From Verrucomicrobiota bacterium (GTDB lineage: Bacteria; Verrucomicrobiota; Verrucomicrobiia; Palsa-1439): 44,168 nt of DNA. Position numbers and translations under genes: made by a program. The stretch is taken from the NCBI GenBank assembly GCA_003152315.1, contig PLZV01000055.1, positions 1 through 44,168 on the forward strand, in the 5' to 3' direction. The first letter of the stretch is position 1. Every line of letters begins with the position of its first letter. The notes below the pieces were generated by a model that saw only the letters and a program-made list of their open reading frames with translations, had not been told where the DNA came from and searched no databases. Shown here piece by piece: positions 26,021 to 34,547 of this stretch.

Positions 26021-27187
26021 CTACTTCGGGCTCTTTGTGGGTTGGTTACCGGCCTTGTTGCTCTTCACCGGCAGGGTGTCGAGGAAGCGATCCAGTTCCT
26101 GTTCCGTGAACGCCTTGGGCAGCAACTGTGAGTTGGCCTTTTCGCCCGCTGACAAGGCCGCCAGTTGCGAAGGTTGTGTGACGATGTGCGGGGTCAGGAA
26201 GATGATCAGCTCGGATTTTGTGTAACTCTTCGTTTGACGTTTGAAGGCATTGCCGATGAACGGAATATCGCCCAGGATGGGGATTTTGCTGTCCGTGCTC
26301 GTCTTGTCGGTTTCCATCAAACCGCCGATGATAACCGTTTGCGCATCGGGTACGACCACCACAGTATCGGCGGAGCGAGAATTGATGACCGGGGCGCTGA
26401 CCGAGCCGCTCGGCCCGCTGGAGATGGGAACCCACTGGCTGCGATCGGCGAGTTCCGAGATCTGAGGTGACACGATCATTTCCACCAGGCCCTCAGGAGT
26501 GATGAACGGAGTTACCTGCAAGATCACCCCAACAGGTTGGTAGGTGACGGTGTTGATCTGGTTGCCCAGCGTGTCAAAGCGCGTGCTGGTGATGAGGGGA
26601 ACCTGCTGGCCCAGGTTGATGGTGGCCTGCTGGTTGTTCCGGGCGAGGATCGACGGACGTGACAGGATTTCCGTCTTTCCCGCTTGCGCAATCAATCTCA
26701 AGGTGGCCGAAAAATCATTCCCCAAGATGGTGTAAAGTCCGGCACCGGGCGGCACGGGAGCGGCCCCCGATGAAAGGAGCCCGAAGATATTCGAGGCCGT
26801 ACCCGTCATCGGGCCGCGGAGCTTGCCGGTGATGTTGCCTTCAATGCCAATATCCGAAGCGTTATTATAAGTGACTTCCAAGAATACGACCTTGATCAGC
26901 ACCTGGGGCTTCGGGCGATCCAGACCGCGGATCACTTGCTTGATATACTGGGCCGTCTCATCGTCGGCGATCACGGTGATTTGTTTCGTGTCGGGGTCGC
27001 TGGAAATGATCGCGTCCCCGATCGTGCCGTTTGGGACATAAGGTCGGCTGGTCGCCGTGCTCGAAGCCGCTGCCGCTGGTCGCGGCGCTTGCCCCTGTCC
27101 TTGCGCGTGCGCCTGCAGCATGGCGCACAGGCAGATACCCAGGCCACCAGCCAGAATCTTTATGAACCGCGAATAATCGGTCATCAT
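26021..27187 (-). CDS. gspD: Secretin, C-terminal half (half N3 plus beta-barrel)
   Basis: 388 residues. It has its own signal peptide (about 1-28, ends QAHAQ) and a Gln/Ala/Pro-rich linker. Residues 60-92 (IISSDPDTKQITVIADDE, then IKQVIRGLDRP) match only the second half of a secretin N3 domain. KPQVLIKVVFLEVT leads into the secretin barrel (about 95-345), with the barrel-core stretches LSRPSILARNNQQATINLGQ and IGGLMETDKTSTDSKIPILGD. The end (346-388) is short and polar. No N0, N1 or N2 domain is present. It starts 43 bases after the gene for those domains, with a GAGG ribosome site. The protein should form the outer-membrane pore of the type II system, with the periplasmic rings supplied by the upstream gene. 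Confidence 0.9.
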   Translation of the reverse strand: MMTDYSRFIKILAGGLGICLCAMLQAHAQGQGQAPRPAAAASSTATSRPYVPNGTIGDAIISSDPDTKQITVIADDETAQYIKQVIRGLDRPKPQVLIKVVFLEVTYNNASDIGIEGNITGKLRGPMTGTASNIFGLLSSGAAPVPPGAGLYTILGNDFSATLRLIAQAGKTEILSRPSILARNNQQATINLGQQVPLITSTRFDTLGNQINTVTYQPVGVILQVTPFITPEGLVEMIVSPQISELADRSQWVPISSGPSGSVSAPVINSRSADTVVVVPDAQTVIIGGLMETDKTSTDSKIPILGDIPFIGNAFKRQTKSYTKSELIIFLTPHIVTQPSQLAALSAGEKANSQLLPKAFTEQELDRFLDTLPVKSNKAGNQPTKSPK

Positions 27188-27230
27188 GTTTGCCTCGTCA
27201 TTTCTTGTTCTTCAGATGGCTTGCGTCTTC

Positions 27231-28853
27231 CTAGTTTCCCCCAAATCCACCGCCACCGCCTCCAACGCCCGTCCCGCGTCCCATGCCGCTGGTCGTTGTG
27301 CCCTGATTATTTCGTGTCGTGCGACTAGTGAGGGCATCGTTCTGTCCATTCTGCGTCGAAGAATTATTCCGCTGTGTCGTCGTGTCCTTGTTGAACATGT
27401 CCTTCAATACCGGCAGCACATCCGTCACTTCGGCGTTCTCCAGCGGGATGACATAGACGCTTTGTTTCCTGGAGGAATTGCCGTCGAGCTGCTCGATCAT
27501 GGCGGCGATTTGGGGCATCAAATCACCTGCGGCGCTGATGATGACCGAGGAAGTGCGTTGGTCCGGCACCGCGATGACCTGGCCTTTCTTCTTCATCCGG
27601 TCACTTGTCGGCGTCTGCGCATTCTGGGCGTTTCCCTGGTTGAAGAAGCCTCCCAATCCTCCGCGAAAACGGACGGCGGCCTGGTTCTGGTCGGCTGTGC
27701 GACTGTCATCCGGAAACAACTGCGAAAAAAGCGCCGCGGTCTCCACCGGATCGGCGTTGGCCAAATGAAACACCCGCAATTCCGTGACGTCCGTAACGCT
27801 GACGTCGATTTCCCGGACCAATTGCTCAATCGTGGGAATATATTCGTCTGGTGCGCTGACGACCAGAGAGTTACTGCGGTCATCCGCCACCGCTGAGACG
27901 TGGGGGACCACTCGTTGCGCCGCCGCATTGTCTGCGGCACCACCTTGGCCGCCTGCTTGACCGCCACCACCACCGCCGAAGCCACGGAAGAACTGGCGAG
28001 GATTGTTGCCTTGCTGCTGGTTGGTAGTGGGCGACGTGAACAACTCCTTGACCGCGGCTGCCAAATCCTTCGCATCCGCGTATTTCAACGGGAACACGCG
28101 CACGGTCGAAACGCTGGAGACGGAAGTATCCAGCGCGTTGACGATTTCCACCATGCGGCGCACGTTGGCCCGCGTATCGGTCAAGACCAGCGCATTGGCG
28201 CTGTCGTTCGCGGTCAACGTGGCGTAAGCGGGTTTGAGTGGTTCCAGGTCTTTAAGTAACTGGGAGACGTTGGCATAACGGACCGGGATGATTTGCGTGA
28301 CCATTTCATCGGTCTTGGGGATGGCCTCAGGATTGCTGCCGGGCATGACCGGGATGTTCCGTTTCTTCGCGTCGTCACGGCTCATGATCGTCAATGTCCG
28401 GCCGTTGCGAATTGCCGCATACCCATTGCGATTCAGCGCGGAATCCAGCACCGCGACTGCTTCATCCTTGGTGAGCGGGTGGTTGTTCCAGACATCCACC
28501 TTGCCTTTCACTTCCGTCTCCAAAACGATGGTGAAGCCGGCGGCCTTGCTCAGGTAATCCAACACCATTTCCAGCGGCGCACCCCGGAAGTTCAGGCGCA
28601 ATTCGTCATCGCCTGCGGGCGCCTCCGCTGCAGCCACGGTGTCCGTCGTTGCGGTTTCACTGGGTTTCTCGGCCACAGCGATCTCGTTTGTCGACGGCTG
28701 ATCAGCAGCCGCTGATGGAGCATCGGGTTGCTCGACGGACGGGCTGTTGGTCGAGGCCGTCACCTGAGACGTATCAGTCGTCTGGCCGATTGACACGACG
28801 ACGATCCCCCAGATGAAACCGAGCATTAGTATGGAAGTTTTCATGGCGTTCAT
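27231..28853 (-). CDS. gspD: Secretin, N-terminal half (N0-N1-N2 repeats and half N3)
   Basis: 540 residues with a signal peptide (about 4-24) and an acidic Ser/Thr/Ala-rich linker (25-82). N0 (85-157, LNFRGAPLEMVLDYLSKAAG), N1 (184-246), a second ring domain (250-353) with a Gly-rich loop at 293-306, and a third (357-460) follow. The last recognisable piece, 464-488 (SVYVIPLENAEVTDVLPVLKDMF), is the first half of an N3-type domain. It is followed by a 50-residue Asn/Thr/Gly tail and a TAG stop. The barrel is missing and sits in the next gene. Loss by a sequencing frameshift is unlikely because the next gene has a ribosome site and a full signal peptide. The start overlaps the gspC-like stop (ATGA). 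Confidence 0.9.
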   Translation of the reverse strand: MNAMKTSILMLGFIWGIVVVSIGQTTDTSQVTASTNSPSVEQPDAPSAAADQPSTNEIAVAEKPSETATTDTVAAAEAPAGDDELRLNFRGAPLEMVLDYLSKAAGFTIVLETEVKGKVDVWNNHPLTKDEAVAVLDSALNRNGYAAIRNGRTLTIMSRDDAKKRNIPVMPGSNPEAIPKTDEMVTQIIPVRYANVSQLLKDLEPLKPAYATLTANDSANALVLTDTRANVRRMVEIVNALDTSVSSVSTVRVFPLKYADAKDLAAAVKELFTSPTTNQQQGNNPRQFFRGFGGGGGGQAGGQGGAADNAAAQRVVPHVSAVADDRSNSLVVSAPDEYIPTIEQLVREIDVSVTDVTELRVFHLANADPVETAALFSQLFPDDSRTADQNQAAVRFRGGLGGFFNQGNAQNAQTPTSDRMKKKGQVIAVPDQRTSSVIISAAGDLMPQIAAMIEQLDGNSSRKQSVYVIPLENAEVTDVLPVLKDMFNKDTTTQRNNSSTQNGQNDALTSRTTRNNQGTTTSGMGRGTGVGGGGGGFGGN

Positions 28854-29476
28854 TTGTTCAACTCCTTTTCCCGCTGTTGCATCAATCTCTTAAGAACCGC
28901 GTCGGCACTGCTGCCGGTACTGGGTCCGTCATCGGAAGTCTCTGTATCTTTCGTTTCGGAAGTGGCAGTCTCCGATACTTTGGCGAGCGCCACGGTGCCA
29001 TCCACCAGTTGCCACTCTCCCGCATCAAGTTTTTTCATCTGCATTCCCACGGTCATTTTGATCTGGTTGCCGTTGGTCTCCAGCTCGACATAGTCGGGGG
29101 CGACTTCCGTGACCTTGTAGTCGGCGATGGTGCCGGCAACTTTCAGGACCTTCTTGTATTTCGAATCGCTGCCGCTGAAAAAAGCGAACTCTCCCCGCTT
29201 GTCAATCAATGTGCCCACGAGGGAGAAACCCTCCGCGCGCGCCAGGCGATTGGGGTCGATCCGCCGGCCCCGTTCACCCGATCCCGCCCGACGGTTGGGG
29301 TCGAAAATGTTCCGTTGCGTGATGATCTTGAAATTTTGGAGAGACACAGCCGACGAGGCGTTGTTCGTATCACCGGCGTAGCCTGCGGCGGGAAGGCAGG
29401 ACAACACGGTGGCGAGGGCGAGCCGGGCCCACGTCAGGCCGTCGATTCGTTGTCGTTGTTTCCCGGAATGCTTCAT
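28850..29476 (-). CDS. GspC-like inner-membrane/periplasmic protein
   Basis: 208 residues. An N-terminal hydrophobic helix (about 16-34) is followed by a homology-region-like domain (about 45-150): FKIITQRNIFDPNRR, then EGFSLVGTLIDKRGEFAFF and VELETNGNQIKMTVGMQMKK. That order matches the GspC HR domain, which binds the secretin N0 domain. It ends with a Ser/Thr/Asp-rich linker and a short basic helix, with no PDZ domain. Position between gspM and the secretin gene, with four-base overlaps on both sides, supports the call. A true GspC has an uncleaved anchor; here the helix ends in an AAGYAG-like site and may be cleaved. It could also be called PilP-like. Confidence 0.75.
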   Translation of the reverse strand: MKHSGKQRQRIDGLTWARLALATVLSCLPAAGYAGDTNNASSAVSLQNFKIITQRNIFDPNRRAGSGERGRRIDPNRLARAEGFSLVGTLIDKRGEFAFFSGSDSKYKKVLKVAGTIADYKVTEVAPDYVELETNGNQIKMTVGMQMKKLDAGEWQLVDGTVALAKVSETATSETKDTETSDDGPSTGSSADAVLKRLMQQREKELNK

Positions 29477-30015
29477 GGTTGTTCCGCCGGTTCTCCGGTG
29501 AGGACCAATCCGGTAAAACGTACTCCGAGTGAAAGCTGTTGACCATCGTTATCCCGCGAGGAGATTTCGACGTCCTCCACTCGCAACGCCAGCGGTTCCC
29601 GCTCCAAATCATAGAGAAAGCGCATGAGGGATGACATGTCTCCGAAGGCATCGGCCCGGCATTCCAGTGTCACGTAGTCATCCGCGTTCTGCTTCCATTG
29701 GGGCTTGATGGAGGTGAAGCTGATCCCGCTGTCCTGTGTCCAGGTATCCACGGACTTCAAGACTTTGCTTTCCGCCATCGACAGGTTAACGGGCAGGGTG
29801 TTGCTGGCCATGTTTGACCATCGTTTCCGAATCTCCTTCTCCCGGTCGAGTAGGAGTTTGCCCTGGGTGAGGTCTTTCGACAGTTCCACAATTCGCTCGG
29901 AGCGTTTTCCCCAGACGTGACCCAACGGCGTGAGAATCAGCCGATCAAGGGCCAACAGCGCCACCGCGCTGATCGCCACGACCGTCAGCAGCTTTTGGCG
30001 ATTCTCAATTTTCAT
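29473..30015 (-). CDS. GspM/PilO-like assembly protein
   Basis: 180 residues. A short cytoplasmic start (MKIENRQK) is followed by a TM helix (about 9-27), a periplasmic coiled coil (about 35-65), and a ferredoxin-like domain (about 75-170) with ECRADAFGDMSSLMRFLYDLE and ALRVEDVEIS. This is the plan of GspM/PilO inner-membrane proteins, which pair with GspL. ATG 30015 has GGAG six bases upstream; an ATG at 30027 is less likely. It overlaps the gspL-like gene by 11 bases and the gspC-like gene by four. The call rests on topology and position, as sequence is poorly conserved in this family. Confidence 0.78.
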   Translation of the reverse strand: MKIENRQKLLTVVAISAVALLALDRLILTPLGHVWGKRSERIVELSKDLTQGKLLLDREKEIRKRWSNMASNTLPVNLSMAESKVLKSVDTWTQDSGISFTSIKPQWKQNADDYVTLECRADAFGDMSSLMRFLYDLEREPLALRVEDVEISSRDNDGQQLSLGVRFTGLVLTGEPAEQP

Positions 30016-31456
30016 GGGTGGCTCCATCCGACCAATGAAAGTCGAAGGTGAATTGCAGGGGCGACTTGCCGCGGACTGACTGGACCTTTACATCTTCGAC
30101 GTGGTTCGCTGCCCGCAGCCGGTCCAGCAGCTTCAACAGGGCCTGGTTGTCATCCGCCACGCCCGAGCAGGAGACTTCCGAGAGGTCCTTGATTTCGAAT
30201 GTCTTCACCGAAACCACGCCGTCTTCTGGAAAGGCCTGGGTGAGGTTTTTGAGAATGGTCAAGGTGCGCGCTGAATTGTCGAACCACGGCCGAAACTTGC
30301 GGACGTTTTGTTGCATCCCATCGATTTCCGTGACTCGGGGTTCGATGGCGTGCCAACGCGATTCCAGAATCGAAAGCCACGTATATTGCACCAGGAAGGC
30401 CAGCAAAACCAGAAGGACGGCGGCTCCCGCCGTCACGCTCGACCAAAGGATCCGGCGTGAGGAGAACCGCGCCGCGAGTTCCATCCACGGGCTGACCTTC
30501 GGAGGTAGAAACTCGAAACCGGTGGGATTGCCTTCCAGGGAGCGGAGCGCCATCACCAGTGCCGGCGGAGCATTTTCCGGAAGGGAAGCCAGCGCGTCAA
30601 CCCCGTCCACCTGGGCGACGAGGCGCACTTCCACCGGCAGCCCCATGCGCCCCGCGATTGCGGCGATTTCGTCAGCCAGCGGTTGCGTCCATTCGGTGCG
30701 TCCGAAGACCCTGATCCTGGTGACCGCTTCCCGGAATCCAGCGGGCAATTGTCCCAGCGTCAGCCGGATTTCCCTCGTCAGCAAATCCGTGTCGATCTGG
30801 CGATGACCGTTGTCGGTCTCGATGGCCCCTTCCAGGGAACGCAGCGCGACGACACCGCCACCACACGTAATTTGCAGATCAACCCTGCTCTCGCCAACCA
30901 CCAGGGTCAGGATGCCTTCCGATTCCGCGGCAGACGGCAACTGCAAGGCGGCAACCAGCAGCGAAAAACTGACCGGCTTGAGCCGGGCGGCGACGAGAAC
31001 CTGTTCGAGGCGCGCCAAATAATCCCGGGGTATCGCCACAAGGGTGGCATACGGCCCATCCTTGGCGGAGCGGCAGCGTGAAGTCGCCGTGCGCAAGTCT
31101 TCAGGGCCATAGGGAAAGCCTCTTTCGGACTGGATGCTGAGAAAACTGGTGACATCCTCCTCGGGGATTTCGGGCAATTTTACCGGCAGTGTCAACGCCC
31201 AATTGAGGGGAACGCCGACCGCGCACCGGCTTTCATGCACCCCGGCTTCATCGAGTCGATTGCGAATCTCCTGCCCAACCAGCTCTGGATCGTTCGTCAA
31301 CGGATCCAGCGAGAGCAGGGCTTCAAAAGGTTGGCCCGCTTCCAGCGAACCTTTGCCGCGTGAAAGAATGATCCCTTCGAGTCGCCGCCCCTCGATGGTC
31401 AAGCCCATCAGGGACGACCCACGCGGCGTCAGGAGTTTTAGGAAATCCAGCGTCAT
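30005..31456 (-). CDS. GspL/PilM-like assembly protein
   Basis: 483 residues. An actin-like cytoplasmic domain (about 1-325) with SLMGLTIEGRRLEG at the start and CAVGVPLNWALTLPVKLPEI is followed by one TM (about 345-366) and a periplasmic part (about 370-480). The latter holds a coiled coil and a ferredoxin-like fold (VVSVKTFEIKDLSEV). This fits GspL, which recruits the ATPase GspE to the inner membrane. The start ATG (31456) overlaps the gspK stop (TGATG); a GTG at 31459 is also possible. Family members share little sequence outside the fold, so domain order and operon place carry the call. Confidence 0.82.
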   Translation of the reverse strand: MTLDFLKLLTPRGSSLMGLTIEGRRLEGIILSRGKGSLEAGQPFEALLSLDPLTNDPELVGQEIRNRLDEAGVHESRCAVGVPLNWALTLPVKLPEIPEEDVTSFLSIQSERGFPYGPEDLRTATSRCRSAKDGPYATLVAIPRDYLARLEQVLVAARLKPVSFSLLVAALQLPSAAESEGILTLVVGESRVDLQITCGGGVVALRSLEGAIETDNGHRQIDTDLLTREIRLTLGQLPAGFREAVTRIRVFGRTEWTQPLADEIAAIAGRMGLPVEVRLVAQVDGVDALASLPENAPPALVMALRSLEGNPTGFEFLPPKVSPWMELAARFSSRRILWSSVTAGAAVLLVLLAFLVQYTWLSILESRWHAIEPRVTEIDGMQQNVRKFRPWFDNSARTLTILKNLTQAFPEDGVVSVKTFEIKDLSEVSCSGVADDNQALLKLLDRLRAANHVEDVKVQSVRGKSPLQFTFDFHWSDGATHEN

Positions 31457-32892
31457 CACATGTTCCCGGTCAGTTGCCAGCTTTGTCGGGCGGCACCGAG
31501 CGCCCGAGTCATTTGATTCAGATCTCGCCGATAAATGATGTGCGGTGTTCCGCCACTTGTGTCGAACACGAACAGGGCTCGCCGGTACCCGCGCCCATGA
31601 TGGCCGACCGCGGCAACGTCAGCAGTGAGTTGGTAGCTCTTGGCGGTGATATACGGGCCGGCTTGGGTGGCTCCGTCGTTTCCCAGAGCTTGCGCCACCC
31701 AGCCCACGGTGGCCAATTGGTCGGGATGGGTCTGTCGATAGGTGACAAGCGTCTGTGCGTTGTTTACCCCAATGCCGGGCAGACAGGCCAGGACCGTGGC
31801 GGAAGCGGTATTCACGTTGACCAAGCCCTGGATATACGGGTCGGCGCTCACGGTCAACGCGTCCGCAACCTTAGCGAACTCATCGGCGGTCATCCCACTG
31901 CTGATGTAGAATTGGAGAACACTGGTAAACGTCGCGTTTCTTCCAAGCTGTTGCAGGATCTGGGTCGCGCGGTCCGCGCTCAGGGCATTCTGCAGCACGG
32001 TCCGCAAGCCGGCTTGGCCGCGGGCGCTGATATTGATGCGGGGTGTACCGTCGATTTGTGTATTGGGTTCGCGGCTGTAGACAGTGACATATTCAAGAAT
32101 TCCTGCGTTCAACCCACCGTCGAGATTGGCGACGGTCTGCAAAGTATTCTGATTGTTCTCATTGGCATCGAGGATGCCGTTCAGATTGATGTCCACGCCA
32201 TACAAGATGTCCGTTGTCGCACCGATCACGAGTTTCAATTCATCAATCGTCTCGAACGGGGCGTTCTTGCAATGGTATGGCGGGTTGAGCATCCCGTATT
32301 CCAATTCCGCGCCCCCGGCGGTGATGGTGGTGGCGGCGTTTCGCCAGTTCAGGATCGAAGCGGCCAAATCGGGCGTCATGAACGGCAAGGCTTCCAGCAT
32401 GTCCAATGTCGCCGTATTGAGATTCAGCTTTGACGCTTCATCGACGAGGGCGAAAACCGGAACGCCGCTATTGACGTTCGAGGTTCCGCCGGTATCCCGT
32501 CCAATCAGCCAGAAGTGCGCGTTCCCCACGGACACATCCTGGCCCTGATACGTTTGGGTGAACGGCGTCTGTCCCGATTGCGGAGTGTACGCCTGAATGA
32601 CACCCGGCAGGATCAGGACGCCGGGCATGTTCGTGCCCTGCGACAGGATCTGCTGTTGAAGATTGGTGAGGACGGCGCTGATGTAGCGGGCGGCGCCCTC
32701 GATGGCCTGATCGGCCTCGACGCTGGCCTCATAATTGTCGGTCGCCTGGAGATTGAACAGCATCGACTGCCCGAAATACAGGGCAATGCTCACCAGGCCA
32801 AAAGCGATCCAAAGGACAATCACCAGCACCGCCGCATTTGGCGATGACGCGCTCCATCCAACACGCTGCTGTATGGAATTCCCGGTCTTCAT
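31456..32892 (-). CDS. gspK: GspK-like minor pseudopilin
   Basis: 478 residues, longer than the usual 300-330. The N-terminal pseudopilin helix (about 19-41, AAVLVIVLWIAFGLVSIALYF) has no Glu5, as is normal for GspK. The alpha-domain holds LVDEASKLNLNTATLDML, a calcium-loop-like DINLNGILDANE (about 235-246), and a helix-hairpin-helix near the end (VNVNTASATVLACLPGIG). GspK of enterotoxigenic Escherichia coli binds calcium, so the loop is consistent. It caps the pseudopilus tip with GspI and GspJ. It overlaps gspJ by four bases and the gspL-like gene by one. The extra length lies mainly after the first alpha-domain. Confidence 0.88.
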   Translation of the reverse strand: MKTGNSIQQRVGWSASSPNAAVLVIVLWIAFGLVSIALYFGQSMLFNLQATDNYEASVEADQAIEGAARYISAVLTNLQQQILSQGTNMPGVLILPGVIQAYTPQSGQTPFTQTYQGQDVSVGNAHFWLIGRDTGGTSNVNSGVPVFALVDEASKLNLNTATLDMLEALPFMTPDLAASILNWRNAATTITAGGAELEYGMLNPPYHCKNAPFETIDELKLVIGATTDILYGVDINLNGILDANENNQNTLQTVANLDGGLNAGILEYVTVYSREPNTQIDGTPRINISARGQAGLRTVLQNALSADRATQILQQLGRNATFTSVLQFYISSGMTADEFAKVADALTVSADPYIQGLVNVNTASATVLACLPGIGVNNAQTLVTYRQTHPDQLATVGWVAQALGNDGATQAGPYITAKSYQLTADVAAVGHHGRGYRRALFVFDTSGGTPHIIYRRDLNQMTRALGAARQSWQLTGNM

Positions 32893-33599
32893 CCGCCGAT
32901 TACGCTCCCCGCCGTGGCGACGCTATTACTGGGGACTTGTCCGTCCACCGGAACCAGGACCTCCAGCGGCAGGCGGCCCTGCCCGGTGGAATTCCCGTTG
33001 GCAAATTCGATATGGACCTTGATCGCTTGCGGCGCGGGCGTTACTGCCGACGTCGAATCCCAGGTGGTCTGCCAGTTCGCGCCGTCGAAAAATGAAAACT
33101 GCACAGAGCTGACGCCGCTCAAGAGCGGCTGCTCGGCGAGGTCCGGTTGCGTGGACGCCAGCAGGTTACGCGTGACGGCACGGATCAGGTCCTTGCCCAC
33201 TGGATGCGAGGCATTGGCCGAATCCTTCAACAAGTAGGAAACTTTTTGAACGTCCCCCCACGGCTGGTTGTCGCGGAGCACGCCGGTCGTCGTATATATG
33301 TCCAGGTCTGTGGGCTGGTTGTTGCCGCTTTCCGTGCCGGGGCTTTCGATGGAAATCGCCATTGTCCCGCCCGTAATCAACGTGCCCCGCAAGTCGGCCT
33401 TGAGGATCGAGGCGGCATGACCCTGCGGGACGCTGTTTTCGACCAGGTCGGTGGTGACCGACCGCAAATGCAACGCGGCATAGAAAGCGGCGTTCATGGC
33501 CGCCAGAACGATCGCGGCGATCAGCGTAGCGACCAGCACCTCCAAGAGGGTGAAGGCGCTGGCGTCTGAAAGCTTACGTTGGTTGCCTCGACGCGTCAT
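32889..33599 (-). CDS. gspJ: GspJ-like minor pseudopilin
   Basis: 236 residues. The prepilin leader (about 1-15, MTRRGNQRKLSDASA) is followed by FTLLEVLVATLIAAIVLAA, with Glu at mature position 5. Ala, not the usual Gly, stands before the cleavage site. The globular part is long and beta-rich, ending in RLPLEVLVPVD, which fits GspJ size and position between gspI and gspK. It forms the tip complex with GspK and GspI. Four-base ATGA overlaps on both sides. Confidence 0.82.
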   Translation of the reverse strand: MTRRGNQRKLSDASAFTLLEVLVATLIAAIVLAAMNAAFYAALHLRSVTTDLVENSVPQGHAASILKADLRGTLITGGTMAISIESPGTESGNNQPTDLDIYTTTGVLRDNQPWGDVQKVSYLLKDSANASHPVGKDLIRAVTRNLLASTQPDLAEQPLLSGVSSVQFSFFDGANWQTTWDSTSAVTPAPQAIKVHIEFANGNSTGQGRLPLEVLVPVDGQVPSNSVATAGSVIGG

Positions 33600-34024
33600 G
33601 GGGCTGTGTCCGGCAATACGGTGCTCAAGTGCACGTTGTAATTCTGGCCTTGTACCGGGTATATGACCTCGACGGTTGCGAGCCGCAGGTTGTTGAGGCT
33701 GGCGTCACCGCCCCACGGTTCGTTCTTCACAGTCCATTGATAGCCCGGCCACTGCGGGCCGCAGGCGCCGCCCTGGCCGGAGTTGTGCCATTGGCCGGTG
33801 ACGATCAGTTCGTTCAATTTGCTTTCCGCCAATTGCACGGCCACGCCCTTGCGCGCGGCGACCGCGCCGGCGCGGCTGGCGATCCGCAAGCCCTGCAAGG
33901 CCACTGGGATGACAATGGCCATGAAAAGCATGGCAGCCAGCATCTCGACCAGCGTGAAGCCGTCTTGTAAACTCCGGCTACCACGAGATCGTTGCCCGCG
34001 CATTTGTTTTCTGAACCGTGACAT
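33596..34024 (-). CDS. gspI: GspI-like minor pseudopilin
   Basis: 142 residues. A basic leader (about 1-22) ends in Gly, then FTLVEMLAAMLFMAIVIPVAL with Glu5. The helix runs into a small domain containing AESKLNELIVTGQW, a stretch typical of GspI. The start is uncertain: ATG 34024 and ATG 34003 both lack a strong ribosome site. The gene overlaps the gspH-like gene by 26-47 bases and gspJ by four. It is expected to nucleate the pseudopilus with GspJ and GspK. Confidence 0.82.
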   Translation of the reverse strand: MSRFRKQMRGQRSRGSRSLQDGFTLVEMLAAMLFMAIVIPVALQGLRIASRAGAVAARKGVAVQLAESKLNELIVTGQWHNSGQGGACGPQWPGYQWTVKNEPWGGDASLNNLRLATVEVIYPVQGQNYNVHLSTVLPDTAP

Positions 34025-34547
34025 AATTCAATTGATTCTGTGATTCCACGATGGCCGACCAATCGCCATCGTCCTGCACGATTACCACCCGGCGCAAACT
34101 GCTTTCTTCAATGGAGCCATCGGGCGCAAACAGGATGCTGGCTCCTTGCTTCGGGAGCGCCACTCCTTGCTCGAACTGAAACCGCAGCCCGTCCCCCAGC
34201 TTGTAGCTCACATCCTTCCTGGTTCCCGCCGGTGCCGTCGCTCCCCCGGCACTAAACCCGTCCTGCACCCGCAGGCCGTACGTCCCGTTCGCGGGATTCA
34301 TCCACAAAATCATCGGCAACCCTTCCGAGGCGGCGCGGCTCTGGCCATAGCGTGTCAGGGCCAGCAGTCTCTGGCCTTCTTCCGCGACCGTTTGCCCATG
34401 AAAAAACCTCGCCAGACGGGGCGCGCCGATGGCGATCACGATCGAGAGCAGGGCCATCACCACGATCAATTCAATCAGCGTAAACGCACCGCGCCGCGGC
34501 GGCCTAACGCTTCTGTCGTGATTGGTCCCAGCTCGTGATGTCATCAT
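33978..34547 (-). CDS. gspH: GspH-like minor pseudopilin
   Basis: 189 residues from ATG 34547 (an ATG at 34544 is equally possible). Basic leader MMTSRAGTNHDRSVRPPRRGA, then FTLIELIVVMALLSIVIAIG with Glu5 and Ala at -1. The rest is a beta-rich domain (LLALTRYGQSRAASEG, ILFAPDGSIEESSLRRVV) typical of GspH/FimT. The frame is open to 34682, but that part overlaps gspG and is not prepilin-like. The start overlaps the end of gspG by about 44 bases, unusual but compatible with coupled translation. Confidence 0.82.
   Translation of the reverse strand: MMTSRAGTNHDRSVRPPRRGAFTLIELIVVMALLSIVIAIGAPRLARFFHGQTVAEEGQRLLALTRYGQSRAASEGLPMILWMNPANGTYGLRVQDGFSAGGATAPAGTRKDVSYKLGDGLRFQFEQGVALPKQGASILFAPDGSIEESSLRRVVIVQDDGDWSAIVESQNQLNYVTVQKTNARATISW

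Noticed and set aside
27188-27233. Secretin split caused by a frameshift or sequencing error
   Set aside because: The first part ends in a Gly-rich tail with an in-frame stop. The second has its own ribosome site and a full signal peptide, which an error would not create.
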